This document shows, in pieces, positions 7,794 through 16,538 of a DNA stretch of 50,430 nucleotides. Position numbers and translations under genes: made by a program. The notes under the pieces are model-generated. The model saw only the letters and a program-made list of their open reading frames with translations, was not told the DNA's origin and ran no database searches. The stretch is taken from NCBI GenBank assembly GCA_023664045.1, contig JAMPGH010000001.1:528087-578516 (forward strand), in the 5' to 3' direction. This DNA is from Alistipes senegalensis (lineage in GTDB: Bacteria; Bacteroidota; Bacteroidia; Bacteroidales; Rikenellaceae). The first letter of the stretch is position 1, and each line of letters opens with the position of its first letter.

Positions 7794-9923
7794 GTGAAAA
7801 GATTCCTGTTTCTGCTGGCGGCCGGGGCCTGCTGCGTCTCGGCGCAGGCCCGGGACGAATACGCCGAAATCGCCCGGCTGCGCTCCATGAACGAGCGCAT
7901 CGCCGGCATCCGTTCGATGAACGACGGCGAGCACTATACGGTCGTCGAACAGGGCGACATCGTCCGCTACCGCTATGCCGACGATACGCCGGGCGTGAAG
8001 CTGCTGCCTCCGTCGGCCGACCGTCCCGCGATCTCCGACTACGAGTTCTCGCCCGATGAAACGCGCATCCTCATCGCTTCGGGCCGCAGGCCGATCTACC
8101 GCCACTCCTATACTTCGAAATACTACCTCTCCGACGGCCGGACCTTGCAGCTCGTGTTGCCCGAGGCCGAGGCGCCGCGCGACGCCTCCTTTTCGCCCGA
8201 CGGGAGTTCGATCCTCTATTCCGACCGCAACGACCTCTACCTCTACGACATCGCTTCGGGACGTACGCGGCGCCTGACTTCCGACGGCGAATGGAACGCC
8301 GTTATCAACGGCACCGCCGACTGGGTCTACGAGGAGGAGTTCGGCTTCACGCGCGCCTACGCCTTTTCGCCCGACGGCACCCGCGTGGCCTACCTGCGTT
8401 TCGACGAGCGGGCCGTGCCCCTGATGCGGATGATGCGCTTCGACGGGAAACTCTACAACGAGGCTTTCTCTTTCAAATACCCCAAAGCCGGGGAGACCAA
8501 CTCCACGGTGCAGCTCTTCGTCGTCGACCTCGCTACGGGCCGCAGCGAGCGCATCGACACCGGACCCGAGAGCGACCGGTACATCCCCCGCATCGGCTTC
8601 ACGCCCGACGGGCGGCTGTGGTACCACCGCATCGACCGGCGGCAGGACACTTTCGAGGTCGTCCTCTGCGAGCCCCACGGGGCCCAGCGCACCATCTACG
8701 AGGAGCGGGCGCAGCAGTACGTCGAGCGCGTCGACGACCGCACGATCACCTTCGTCGACAAGGAGCGCTTCCTCGTCCGGCAGGAGACCCATACCGGTTA
8801 CATGCACCTCTACCTCTACGGCATCCGCCGCGGTCTGATCGCGCAGGTAACCAAAGGCGAATGGGAGGTAACGGAGGTGGTCGCCGCGACGCCCAAGCGG
8901 GTGTGGTTCCTCTCCACCGAGACTTCGCCCTTGCGCCGCAACCTCTACAGCGCGACGCTCGACGGCAAGGACAAGCGGCGCCTCACGCCCGACGACGGCT
9001 TCTATACCATCGCCCCCAGCGCCGGAATGAAGTACTACATCTCGACTTTCTCGTCGGCTACGACTCCCAACCGGATCGAGATCCGCACGGGCGACGGCCG
9101 CCCCGTGCGGACGCTCGCCACGAGCGCGGAGCTGCAGCGGGAGCTGGCCGCCACGAACCGACCCGCGAAGGAGTTCTTCACCTTCACCACCGAGCGGGGC
9201 GACGAGCTCAATGCCTACATCGTCCGGCCCCGCGACTTCGATCCTTCGAAGCGCTATCCCGTGTTGCTCACCCAGTATTCGGGGCCCGGATCGCAGACCG
9301 TCGCCGACCGGTGGTCGCTCGACTGGGAGGATGCACTTGTGGATAAGGGCTACGTCGTCGTCGCGGCCGACGGCCGCGGCACCGGCTTCCGGGGCGAAGC
9401 ATTCAAGAAGCAGACCTACGGCCGGCTGGGGGCTCTGGAGGTCGAGGACCAGTTGTCGCTGGCCCGATACATGGCCGCGCAGCCGTGGATCGACCCCGAT
9501 CGCATCGGCATCTACGGCTGGTCGTTCGGCGGGTTCATGGCGTTGAGTTGCGCGCTCAGGGGCCACGGGCTCTTCCGGATGGCGATCGCCGTGGCGCCGG
9601 TTACGTCGTGGCGTTTCTACGATACGATCTACACCGAGATCTACAACAACCTGCCGCAGTACAACGCGGCGGGCTACGACGACAATTCGCCCCTTCGTTT
9701 CGCGCGATTGCTGGACGACAGCCGCACGCGTCTCTTGCTGATCCACGGCACGGCCGACGACAACGTCCATTTCCAGAATACGGCCGAAATGGCGCGGGAG
9801 CTCAACCGGGCCGGCAAGCGCTACGACATGATGATCTACCCCGACCAGAACCACTCGATGATGCCCGACGACACTTTCAACGTCCGGCAGAAGATGATCG
9901 ACTACACGTTGGAGCATCTGTAA
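7794..9923 (+). CDS. Dipeptidyl peptidase IV-like serine peptidase (S9B)
   Basis: 709 aa starting at a GTG, 5 nt after the preceding stop. This start gives a signal peptide (VKRFLFLLAAGACCVSAQA), whereas no ATG nearby does. The N-terminal half is the beta-propeller (DPPIV_N), with repeated FSPDG blades and the DWVYEEEFGF segment whose paired glutamates hold the free N terminus of substrates in DPP-IV. The C-terminal alpha/beta hydrolase has the nucleophile in GWSFGGF, the acid in GTADDNVHF and the histidine in PDQNHSM. It should release N-terminal dipeptides, preferring proline or alanine at position 2, in the periplasm or at the cell surface. With the prolyl oligopeptidase at 11394 and the S46 peptidase at 26344 it suggests peptide-based nutrition. 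Confidence 0.92.
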   Translation: MKRFLFLLAAGACCVSAQARDEYAEIARLRSMNERIAGIRSMNDGEHYTVVEQGDIVRYRYADDTPGVKLLPPSADRPAISDYEFSPDETRILIASGRRPIYRHSYTSKYYLSDGRTLQLVLPEAEAPRDASFSPDGSSILYSDRNDLYLYDIASGRTRRLTSDGEWNAVINGTADWVYEEEFGFTRAYAFSPDGTRVAYLRFDERAVPLMRMMRFDGKLYNEAFSFKYPKAGETNSTVQLFVVDLATGRSERIDTGPESDRYIPRIGFTPDGRLWYHRIDRRQDTFEVVLCEPHGAQRTIYEERAQQYVERVDDRTITFVDKERFLVRQETHTGYMHLYLYGIRRGLIAQVTKGEWEVTEVVAATPKRVWFLSTETSPLRRNLYSATLDGKDKRRLTPDDGFYTIAPSAGMKYYISTFSSATTPNRIEIRTGDGRPVRTLATSAELQRELAATNRPAKEFFTFTTERGDELNAYIVRPRDFDPSKRYPVLLTQYSGPGSQTVADRWSLDWEDALVDKGYVVVAADGRGTGFRGEAFKKQTYGRLGALEVEDQLSLARYMAAQPWIDPDRIGIYGWSFGGFMALSCALRGHGLFRMAIAVAPVTSWRFYDTIYTEIYNNLPQYNAAGYDDNSPLRFARLLDDSRTRLLLIHGTADDNVHFQNTAEMARELNRAGKRYDMMIYPDQNHSMMPDDTFNVRQKMIDYTLEHL

Positions 9924-9925
9924 GC

Positions 9926-10426
9926 ATGGAGCGGCGCATCGTATTGACTACTCCCGTCGGGCCGATGACCCTCGCGGCGACCGATGCGGCCCTTACGGCG
10001 CTGCATTTCGGGGCTTCGGGTTTCGTCGGCGACGGCCGGACCGCGCGGGTCGCGGCGGCCCGCTGCTGCGGGGAGCCGACGCCTTTGTTGCGGCGGGCCG
10101 TGCAGGAGCTGCAGGAGTATTTCGACGGCGTGCGTCGTTCGTTCGATCTGCCGCTGGCACCGGCCGGCACGCCGTTCCAGCAGCAGGTGTGGAGTGCGCT
10201 GCTGGAGATTCCCTACGGCGAAACCCGTACCTACGGGGAGATCGCCGCACGGATCGGACGTCCGAAGGCCTGCCGGGCCGTCGGCATGGCCAACAACCGC
10301 AATCCCATCGCCATCTTCGTTCCCTGCCACCGGGTCGTCGGCGCTTCCGGAGCACTGGTCGGCTACGCCGCCGGTCTCTCCGTCAAGGAGTTTCTGTTGA
10401 GGCTGGAAGAAATGAATAATTTATAA
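9926..10426 (+). CDS. ogt: Methylated-DNA--[protein]-cysteine S-methyltransferase
   Basis: 166 aa, about the usual length for Ogt. The active-site motif PCHRVV is present, with Cys134 as methyl acceptor. It is preceded by the DNA-binding helix-turn-helix (YGEIAARIGRPKACRAVGMANNRNP) and by the FQQQVWSAL start of the C-terminal domain. It repairs O6-methylguanine and O4-methylthymine by suicidal transfer of the alkyl group. The start is the ATG 2 nt after the DPP-IV stop, so it is likely read through from that gene. The last residues (MNNL) and the stop are encoded by the start of an AT-rich repeat, so the natural C terminus seems to have been set by that repeat. Confidence 0.92.
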   Translation: MERRIVLTTPVGPMTLAATDAALTALHFGASGFVGDGRTARVAAARCCGEPTPLLRRAVQELQEYFDGVRRSFDLPLAPAGTPFQQQVWSALLEIPYGETRTYGEIAARIGRPKACRAVGMANNRNPIAIFVPCHRVVGASGALVGYAAGLSVKEFLLRLEEMNNL

Positions 10427-10476
10427 TGAATAATGAATAATTATCCGGACTGTAAAACAATTATTCATTATTTATT
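10410..10476. repeat. AT-rich inverted-repeat element between convergent ogt and dapD
   Basis: The left arm is built from repeated TGAATAAT units (10410-10443), the spacer holds CCGGACTG, and the right arm is AATTATTCATTATTTATT (10459-10476). The best-matching 12 bp of the arms are 10431-10442 and 10459-10470. The layout resembles the elements at 19484 and 31147. It may serve as a bidirectional terminator here. Confidence 0.65.
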
Positions 10477-10482
10477 GGGGGT

Positions 10483-11310
10483 CTAAGCCGATACCCCGAA
10501 GTCGCGCAGCGCGTCGTTGAGCGACGTTTTCTTGTCGGTCGACTCCTTGCGCCGGCCGATGATCAGGGCGCAGGTTACGCTGTATTCGCCTGCCGGGAAC
10601 TGCTTGCGGTAGCTGCCCGGCACCACCACTGCGCGGGGCGGCACGTAGCCTTTGTAGGTTATGGGTTCGGGTCCCGTTACGTCGATGATGTGCGTCGAGC
10701 CGGTAATCACCGTGTTGGAGCCTAAGACCGCTTCGCGGCAGACATGCGCCCCTTCGACCACGATCGAGCGCGAGCCGATGAAACAGTTGTCTTCGATGAT
10801 GACCGGCGCCGCCTGCACGGGTTCCAGCACGCCGCCGATCCCCACGCCGCCCGACAGATGGACGTGCTTGCCGATCTGGGCGCACGAGCCGACGGTGGCC
10901 CACGTGTCGACCATCGTCCCCGTGTCGACGTAGGCTCCGATGTTCACGTACGAGGGCATCAGAATCGCCCCCGGGGCGATGTAGGCGCCGTAGCGCGCCA
11001 CGGCATGGGGTACGGCGCGCACGCCCAGTTCTTCGTATCCGTGCTTGAGTTCCATCTTGTCGAACCACTCCAGTTCGCCCGCCTGCATCTTGCGCATGGG
11101 TTGGATCGGGAAGTAGAGGATCACGGCTTTCTTGACCCATTCGTTCACGCGCCACTCGCTCTTCTCGGCGTCTACGGGTTCGGCGCAGCGCAGCGAGCCC
11201 TTGTCTACCAGTTCCACTACGCGGCGTACGGCTTCTTGCGCCTCTTCGCCGCCGAGCAGCGTGCGGTCTTCCCACACGCGGTCTATGATTCGTTTCAGTT
11301 CGTCGTACAT
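10483..11310 (-). CDS. dapD: 2,3,4,5-tetrahydropyridine-2,6-dicarboxylate N-succinyltransferase
   Basis: 275 aa, the standard length for DapD. The body from about residue 105 is a left-handed beta-helix of hexapeptide repeats (GAYIAPGAILMPSYVNIGAY, then GTMVDTWATVGSCAQIGKHV), with the family signature GGVLEPVQAAPVIIEDN. It transfers succinyl from succinyl-CoA to tetrahydrodipicolinate in the succinylase route to meso-diaminopimelate and lysine, in the cytoplasm. The ATG at 11310 (MYDELKRIID) is chosen. The in-frame ATG at 11340 overlaps the promoter element at 11338-11345. The gene diverges from the prolyl oligopeptidase gene, and the shared upstream region carries a perfect inverted repeat. 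lysC and asd of the same pathway are at 13561 and 22208. Confidence 0.95.
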   Translation of the reverse strand: MYDELKRIIDRVWEDRTLLGGEEAQEAVRRVVELVDKGSLRCAEPVDAEKSEWRVNEWVKKAVILYFPIQPMRKMQAGELEWFDKMELKHGYEELGVRAVPHAVARYGAYIAPGAILMPSYVNIGAYVDTGTMVDTWATVGSCAQIGKHVHLSGGVGIGGVLEPVQAAPVIIEDNCFIGSRSIVVEGAHVCREAVLGSNTVITGSTHIIDVTGPEPITYKGYVPPRAVVVPGSYRKQFPAGEYSVTCALIIGRRKESTDKKTSLNDALRDFGVSA

Positions 11311-11337
11311 GTCGTTTCGTTTTCGAAAAGCAGCGAT

Positions 11338-11365
11338 CAAAGTTACGAAAAAATGCGTAACTTTG
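11338..11365. promoter_or_regulatory. Overlapping divergent -7 elements forming a perfect inverted repeat
   Basis: CAAAGTTACG (11338-11347) and CGTAACTTTG (11356-11365) are exact complements separated by 8 nt. Each arm contains a TAACTTTG element, one facing dapD (minus) and one facing the prolyl oligopeptidase gene (plus). Neither has a clear -33 TTTG at the expected distance. Confidence 0.65.
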
Positions 11366-11393
11366 CCTTCAATAACGCAAATACCCTTTCGAA

Positions 11394-13553
11394 ATGAACA
11401 GACCGGTACGTGCGACCCGGCTCCTCGCGGGCGGCGTCGCGATGATCGCAGGCGGAATCGCTATGATCGCAGCAAGTTGTACGCAGCAGATGAAAAAGAT
11501 CGAACTCTTGCCTTATCCCTCGACCGAGCGCGGCGAGGTGGTCGACGATTATTTCGGCACCTCCGTGGCCGATCCCTACCGTTGGCTCGAAGACGATAAT
11601 TCCGAGGCTACGGCCGCATGGGTCGCGGCCGAGAATGCCGTTACGAACGATTACCTCTCGCAGATTCCTTTCCGCGGCGCCATCCGTGAGCGGTTGACGG
11701 AGTTGTGGAACTACCCCAAGCAGGGCATTCCCTCGCGGCACGGCGATGCGTGGTACTGGTTCTACAACGACGGACTGCAGAACCAGTCGGTGCTCTATCG
11801 CGCCGATGCGCCCGACGGTCGGGGCGAGGTCTTCCTCGATCCCAACAGCTTGTCGGACGACGGCACCGTCGCTCTGTCGGACGTCTCCTTTTCCGAGGAC
11901 GGGAAATATTGCGCCTACTCCGTCGCCGCGTCGGGTTCCGACTGGGTGAAGATCCTCGTGCTGGACGTCGCGACGGGCGCCCTGACCGACGACCGCATCG
12001 AGTGGGTGAAGTTCTCGGGCGCTACGTGGGCTCCCGATTCCCGCGGCTTCTACTACAGCGCCTACGACGCTCCGAAAGAGGGCGTCTATTCGTCGCAGAA
12101 TCAGTTCCAGAAGGTCTACTACCACGCCCTCGGCACTCCGCAGTCGGCCGACGTTCTGGTCTACAGCGACCCGGCGCATCCGCTGCGTTACTTCTCGGCG
12201 TGGCCCAGCGACGACGGCAAGTGGCTCTTCGTAACCGCTTCGGAGGGTACTTCGGGCACCGAGATCCTCTATAAGAAGGTCGGGGCCCGCTCGTTCCGGA
12301 CCCTGCTGCCCGGCTTCGACGCCGACTACGACATCGTCGAGTGCCGCGACGACGCTCTCTACTACGCCACCAACCGCGGGGCGTCGAACCGCCAGCTGGT
12401 GAAGGTCGATCTGAAAAACCCCTCGAAATCTTCGGTCGTGATCCCCGAGCGGGAGCAGCTTCTGGAGGGCGTCTCCACGGCCGGCGACTGCCTCTTCGCC
12501 ATCTATCTGCAGGATGCGCAGCATAAGATCGCCCAGTACGGCTTCGACGGAACGCTCGTGCGCGAGGTCGAGCTGCCCGCGATCGGGTCGGTCGGCGGCT
12601 TCGGCGGCAAGAAGGAGGACACCGATTTCTATTACGCGCTCTCCAACTATACCTCGCCGTCGACGATCTATCGCTTCGACATCGCTTCGGGCACCTCCGA
12701 GCTCTTCAAAGCTCCGGAGGTCCGTTTCGATCCCGAGCTCTTCATCACCGAGCAGGTCTTCTACCCCTCGAAGGACGGTACGCGCGTGCCGATGTTCATC
12801 ACCCATCGCAAGGACCTGAAGCTCGACGGTTCGAATCCTTGTCTGCTGTATGCCTACGGCGGCTTCCAGATCAACCTCACACCCGGCTTCAACCCCTCGG
12901 CGCTGATGTTCGTCGAGCAGGGCGGCATCTACTGCGTCGCCAACCTGCGCGGCGGTTCGGAGTACGGCGAGGCTTGGCATAGGGCCGGTATGCTCGAGAA
13001 CAAGCAGAACGTCTTCGACGACTTCATCGCCGCCGCCGAATACCTCGTCGCCGAGAAATACACCTCGTCCGAGCGGCTCGCCATCCACGGCGGTTCGAAC
13101 GGCGGCCTGCTGGTCGGCGCCTGCGAGGTGCAGCGCCCCGATCTCTACGCCGTCTGCCTGCCTGCCGTGGGCGTGATGGACATGTTGCGCTACCACAAGT
13201 TCACCATCGGCTGGGGCTGGGCCGTCGAGTACGGTTCGTCGGACAGCGAGGAGCAGTTCTCCTATATCTATAAGTATTCGCCGCTGCACAACATCCGCAA
13301 GGGCGTCGCCTATCCCGCTACGCTCGTCATGACCGCCGACCACGACGACCGCGTCGTGCCGGCTCATTCGTTCAAGTTCGCGGCCGAGTTGCAGCATTGT
13401 CAGGCCGGCGAGGCTCCCGTGTTGATCCGCATCGAGTCCAACGCCGGCCACGGGGCCGGCAAACCCACTTCGAAGCGTATCGACGAGGCGGCCGACATGT
13501 ACGCTTTCCTCTTCCAGAATATCGGCGTGGCCTACCGGCCGGTCAAGAAATAA
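11394..13553 (+). CDS. Prolyl oligopeptidase family serine peptidase (S9A), probable lipoprotein
   Basis: 719 aa. The N terminus is hydrophobic and ends in a lipobox (MIAASC, Cys at about residue 29), so the protein is likely lipid-anchored outside the cytoplasm. The POP N-terminal signature is clear ([20 protein letters not shown]), followed by a seven-bladed propeller. The catalytic domain shows the nucleophile in [12 protein letters not shown], the acid in [15 protein letters not shown] and the histidine in NAGHGAGKP, in the right order. It should cleave short peptides after proline. Its promoter is the plus-strand half of the inverted repeat at 11338-11365. Aspartate kinase starts 7 nt after its stop, so they are probably co-transcribed. 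Confidence 0.92.
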   Translation: MNRPVRATRLLAGGVAMIAGGIAMIAASCTQQMKKIELLPYPSTERGEVVDDYFGTSVADPYRWLEDDNSEATAAWVAAENAVTNDYLSQIPFRGAIRERLTELWNYPKQGIPSRHGDAWYWFYNDGLQNQSVLYRADAPDGRGEVFLDPNSLSDDGTVALSDVSFSEDGKYCAYSVAASGSDWVKILVLDVATGALTDDRIEWVKFSGATWAPDSRGFYYSAYDAPKEGVYSSQNQFQKVYYHALGTPQSADVLVYSDPAHPLRYFSAWPSDDGKWLFVTASEGTSGTEILYKKVGARSFRTLLPGFDADYDIVECRDDALYYATNRGASNRQLVKVDLKNPSKSSVVIPEREQLLEGVSTAGDCLFAIYLQDAQHKIAQYGFDGTLVREVELPAIGSVGGFGGKKEDTDFYYALSNYTSPSTIYRFDIASGTSELFKAPEVRFDPELFITEQVFYPSKDGTRVPMFITHRKDLKLDGSNPCLLYAYGGFQINLTPGFNPSALMFVEQGGIYCVANLRGGSEYGEAWHRAGMLENKQNVFDDFIAAAEYLVAEKYTSSERLAIHGGSNGGLLVGACEVQRPDLYAVCLPAVGVMDMLRYHKFTIGWGWAVEYGSSDSEEQFSYIYKYSPLHNIRKGVAYPATLVMTADHDDRVVPAHSFKFAAELQHCQAGEAPVLIRIESNAGHGAGKPTSKRIDEAADMYAFLFQNIGVAYRPVKK

Positions 13554-13560
13554 GCGTCGG

Positions 13561-14826
13561 ATGAAGGTCTACAAGTTCGGAGGGGCCTCGGTCCGCAATG
13601 CCGAAGGGGTCCGCAACCTGCTGAAGATCATCGGCGACGAGCGCGACCTGTTCATCGTCGTCTCGGCGATGGGCAAGACCACCAACGCCCTCGAACGCGT
13701 CTTCGCCGGAATGCAACGGGGCGACCGCAAGGCCGCGCTGACGGAGGTCGCCGCCTTGCGCGACTACCATGCCGCCATCGTCGACGACCTCTGGCACGCT
13801 CCCACGCGGCTCGAGCGCGTCGAGGCGTTTTTCGCCGAGCTGGAGCGGACGACCGCCGAGGGCGACTATTGTCCGGACGACGCCGAGTTGTGGTACGACC
13901 GCATCGTGGCCTACGGCGAGCTGATCTCGACGACCATCATTTCGGAGTATCTGGCCTATGCCGGCGTCGCCAACCGCTGGATCGACATGCGGCGGGCGCT
14001 CGTTACGGAGCCGCGGCACAAGGACGCCGAGGTCGACCTCGCCGCGTCGGCTCCGCGCCTGCAGGCCGAGGTGGAGGGGTGCGAGGAGCGTATTTTCGTA
14101 GGTCAGGGATTCATCGGCGGCGCGCCCGACGGCACGACCACCACGCTCGGACGCGAGGGCTCGGACTATTCGGCGGCCGTCGTCGCCAACATCCTGAGTG
14201 CCGAGTCGATGTCGGTGTGGAAGGATGTCGACGGCGTGCTGAACGCCGATCCCAAGATTTTCCCCGACGCCGTGCAGATCGCCGAACTCAACTACCTCGA
14301 TACGATCGAACTGGCTTACAGCGGCGCGCAGATCATCCATCCGCGGACGATCAAGCCCCTGCAGAACAGGAATATCCCGCTCTACGTGCGGCCTTTCGGC
14401 GACAAGCGCAAGCCCGGCACGGTGATCCGCAGCATGTCGGCGCCCGTCGAGGTGCCGATCCTGATTCTCAAGAAGGATCAGGTGCTGCTGACGATCCGCT
14501 CGCGCGACTTCTCGTTCGTCTTGGAGGAGAAGTTCGCAGCGATCTTTTCGCTCTTGGAGCGCTTCCGCATCAAGACCAACCTGATCCATAACTCGGCCGT
14601 CAACCTGAGTCTCTGCGTCGACGGCTCGTGGCATCTCGAGCAGGCTGTCGCGGCGCTGCGCGAGGAGGGTTTCGACGTCCTGAAGATCGACCGCATGGAA
14701 CTCCTGACCGTGCGGGGCTATACCGACGAGCTATGGCGGCGCTACGCCTGCGGACCGCAGGTCTTCATCCGGCAGGCTACGCAGTCCACGGTGAGGGTGG
14801 TCAGGAAAAGCGATCTTTGCGATTGA
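13561..14826 (+). CDS. lysC: Aspartate kinase (monofunctional)
   Basis: 421 aa. The kinase domain starts with KFGGASV, has GQGFIGG and TTTLGREGSDYSAA (ATP and aspartate-binding segments), and ends near residue 285. Two ACT-type regulatory repeats follow (about 300-421, including VLLTIRSRDFSFV). It phosphorylates aspartate, the first step to lysine, diaminopimelate, threonine and methionine. It is a stand-alone kinase, not the ThrA fusion with homoserine dehydrogenase. The gene starts 7 nt after the oligopeptidase stop and is followed by a terminator at 14911. Feedback control by lysine or threonine is expected for the family but cannot be assigned from this sequence. Confidence 0.94.
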   Translation: MKVYKFGGASVRNAEGVRNLLKIIGDERDLFIVVSAMGKTTNALERVFAGMQRGDRKAALTEVAALRDYHAAIVDDLWHAPTRLERVEAFFAELERTTAEGDYCPDDAELWYDRIVAYGELISTTIISEYLAYAGVANRWIDMRRALVTEPRHKDAEVDLAASAPRLQAEVEGCEERIFVGQGFIGGAPDGTTTTLGREGSDYSAAVVANILSAESMSVWKDVDGVLNADPKIFPDAVQIAELNYLDTIELAYSGAQIIHPRTIKPLQNRNIPLYVRPFGDKRKPGTVIRSMSAPVEVPILILKKDQVLLTIRSRDFSFVLEEKFAAIFSLLERFRIKTNLIHNSAVNLSLCVDGSWHLEQAVAALREEGFDVLKIDRMELLTVRGYTDELWRRYACGPQVFIRQATQSTVRVVRKSDLCD

Positions 14827-14910
14827 GCGAGGGCAAGAGTTCTTGGCTGGCTGCCGGGGCGCCGCCCATCCGGGACGCAGTCGAAGTCAAGCCCCGCAGA
14901 GGGATCGAAG

Positions 14911-14939
14911 GTGAAAAGCGGGCAAAACCCGCTTTTCAT
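14911..14939. terminator. Bidirectional terminator between convergent lysC and DUF4435 genes
   Basis: GAAAAGCGGG and CCCGCTTTTC form a 10-bp stem with a CAAAA loop (stem 14913-14937), extendable by one A-T pair and one G-T wobble. A-rich and T-rich flanks allow termination in both directions. It overlaps the stop codon of the minus-strand gene. Confidence 0.7.
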
Positions 14940-16021
14940 CTTTCGTCTTCTCTGAGCTTCTGCAGAATCGTCCAGTAGGAGTCGTCGTGGATTTCGCCGT
15001 TGCGCTTCATGTCGATGATCGTGCGGACGATATATTTTTGAATGTCGCGCTGCAACCGTTTGTAGAGCGGGCAACGAGTGTAGTTTTCGTTGTCTAAGAG
15101 CACGTCGCGGATCGAGCGCAGCGAGTTGGTGTAGTTCGACATCTCGTTGCGCAGGGCCACGCCTTCTTTCTTCGAGGAGGTGATTTTGGCGATCGAGAGT
15201 TGCCGCAGCTTCTCGCATACCGAGTTCAGGAGCACCATCACCACGTTGTCCATCAGCGTGTGCCCGTGCATGAAAAGGTAGGTCGTCTCGGGCGTCAGCC
15301 CGCGCTTGCAGAGTTGTTCCTCGAATGCCTTCATCGGTTCGATCATCCGGGGATTGCGCTGTCGCAGCAGCCGTTCGCGCTTCTCCACGTTGCGGGCGAG
15401 CCATTCGAGTGTCCGGGCGCCGTTGTCGGCGATGTCCAGATAGCCCAGTCTCACGGAGGCCTTGAAGTCGATCAGGGTGAATACGTGTTCCGTAGCCAGC
15501 TGCGCCGAGTAGGCGTACCATACGAACAGCGGGTAGATCGTGCGGGAGTATTCGCGCAGGAAGACCACGAAGTCGAAGATGCGCGTGTCGTTTTTCGTCG
15601 CCTTGACGCAAACGTTGTGCAGCGAGGGGGCGTAGCAGAGGTAGTTTTCCGTGGCGTAGGCGTAGGTGTGGAACAGGTAGCGCGCCGCGGCCACGGTCGC
15701 CGACTGCTCGGTGCGGCCGCCGAAGAGGTAGTCGAAGTCGGAGTCCGCGCACAGCAGCAGGTCGGGACCCGATCGGGGGATCATGTTGAGCAGCACCTTC
15801 TTGCCTTTGGGCAGGTCCTCGCGGTTGGGCACCGAGATCTCGAACCGCAGATAGGGGTTGCGGAAGTGGTCGAAGATCCCGCGCCAGAAAGCCACGTCCT
15901 CGTAGCCTTCGACGTAGACCCTCACCAGCCGCTGGTCCTCCTCGGGAGGCAGGGGCTGCGGCAGCTGCTCGGGCGAGAGGAGACGGCGGGCGACGTTTAT
16001 TTTGCGCTTCTTGGCATTCAT
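14936..16021 (-). CDS. DUF4435 (TOPRIM-like) protein without a partner ATPase
   Basis: 361 aa, cytoplasmic. The N-terminal half carries the acidic blocks expected of DUF4435: YVEGYEDVAFWRGIF (about residues 36-50), LLLCADSDFDYLFG (about 89-102) and YATENYL (about 121-127). These match the conserved Glu and Asp-x-Asp positions of a TOPRIM-like fold. The C-terminal half is helical and basic. DUF4435 is found in OLD-like systems and in the AriB effector of the PARIS anti-phage system, usually beside an ABC or AAA ATPase. No ATPase gene is adjacent here; the neighbours are aspartate kinase and SUI1. Base composition matches the surroundings, so this may be a resident chromosomal gene. A minus-strand promoter candidate lies at 16028-16059. 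Confidence 0.8.
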   Translation of the reverse strand: MNAKKRKINVARRLLSPEQLPQPLPPEEDQRLVRVYVEGYEDVAFWRGIFDHFRNPYLRFEISVPNREDLPKGKKVLLNMIPRSGPDLLLCADSDFDYLFGGRTEQSATVAAARYLFHTYAYATENYLCYAPSLHNVCVKATKNDTRIFDFVVFLREYSRTIYPLFVWYAYSAQLATEHVFTLIDFKASVRLGYLDIADNGARTLEWLARNVEKRERLLRQRNPRMIEPMKAFEEQLCKRGLTPETTYLFMHGHTLMDNVVMVLLNSVCEKLRQLSIAKITSSKKEGVALRNEMSNYTNSLRSIRDVLLDNENYTRCPLYKRLQRDIQKYIVRTIIDMKRNGEIHDDSYWTILQKLREDER

Positions 16022-16027
16022 CGTCTA

Positions 16028-16059
16028 CGAAGATAAATATTTTCGTATTTTTGCACAAA
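16028..16059 (-). promoter_or_regulatory. Promoter candidate for the DUF4435 gene
   Basis: Minus strand TTTG (16059-16056), 20 nt, then TATCTTCG (16035-16028), one base off the -7 consensus, 7 nt from the ATG at 16021. The leader would be almost absent. Confidence 0.45.
16046..16053 (+). promoter_or_regulatory. -7 element TATTTTTG upstream of the SUI1 gene
   Basis: TATTTTTG matches TAnnTTTG. It would give a leader of roughly 130 nt before the ATG at 16189. It overlaps the minus-strand DUF4435 promoter. Confidence 0.4.
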
Positions 16060-16188
16060 ATATCGGCGACGTTTCGACGTTTTATTCCTACTTTCCGGAG
16101 AAATTTCCGACCGGAAACGGGGACGCCGGGTTCACTTTTAATCAAGAACTCTTGCTCTCGCTCGATCGCAAGGTTCGCTTCGATAAAG

Positions 16189-16536
16189 ATGGCTGACAAC
16201 GACTGGAAATCGCGACTCGGAATGGTCTATTCGACCGATCCCGATTTCGAATATACGACCGAGGAGGCCGAGGAGCCCGCAACGCTCGATGCGGCGCAGC
16301 AGGAGCTGCGCGTGTGGCTCGACCGCAAACACCGGGGCGGCAAGGTCGCCACGCTCGTGCGGGGATTCGTCGGCCGCGACGACGACCTGCAGGCGCTGGC
16401 CCGCATGCTCAAGACCCGGTGCGGCGTGGGCGGCGCGGCCAAAGAGGGCGAGATCATCATTCAGGGCGACCACCGCGACCGCGTGGTCGAAATCCTCACC
16501 CGCAGCGGCTACCGTTGCAAAAAAGCCGGTTCCTGA
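16189..16536 (+). CDS. SUI1/YciH-family translation factor homologue
   Basis: 115 aa. The ATG (MADNDWKSRLGMVYSTDPDF) is chosen because residues before it in the open frame are not conserved-looking. The C-terminal 75 residues are the SUI1 (eIF1-like) domain: RKHRGGKVATLVRGFVG, then LKTRCGVGGAAKEGEIIIQG with the typical basic loop and Gly-rich turn, and HRDRVVEILTRSGY. Bacterial YciH proteins bind the 30S subunit and affect start-site selection, at least in vitro. The role in Bacteroidetes is not settled. Its stop lies 2 nt before the TTG start of the large exported protein, so they are likely co-transcribed. Confidence 0.9.
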   Translation: MADNDWKSRLGMVYSTDPDFEYTTEEAEEPATLDAAQQELRVWLDRKHRGGKVATLVRGFVGRDDDLQALARMLKTRCGVGGAAKEGEIIIQGDHRDRVVEILTRSGYRCKKAGS

Positions 16537-16538
16537 TC

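Noticed and set aside
7677-9917. A 746-codon minus-strand open frame antisense to the DPP-IV gene
   Set aside because: Mirror frame of a gene with full catalytic motifs; composition rich in Val, Asp, Arg and Gly typical of antisense GC-rich DNA.
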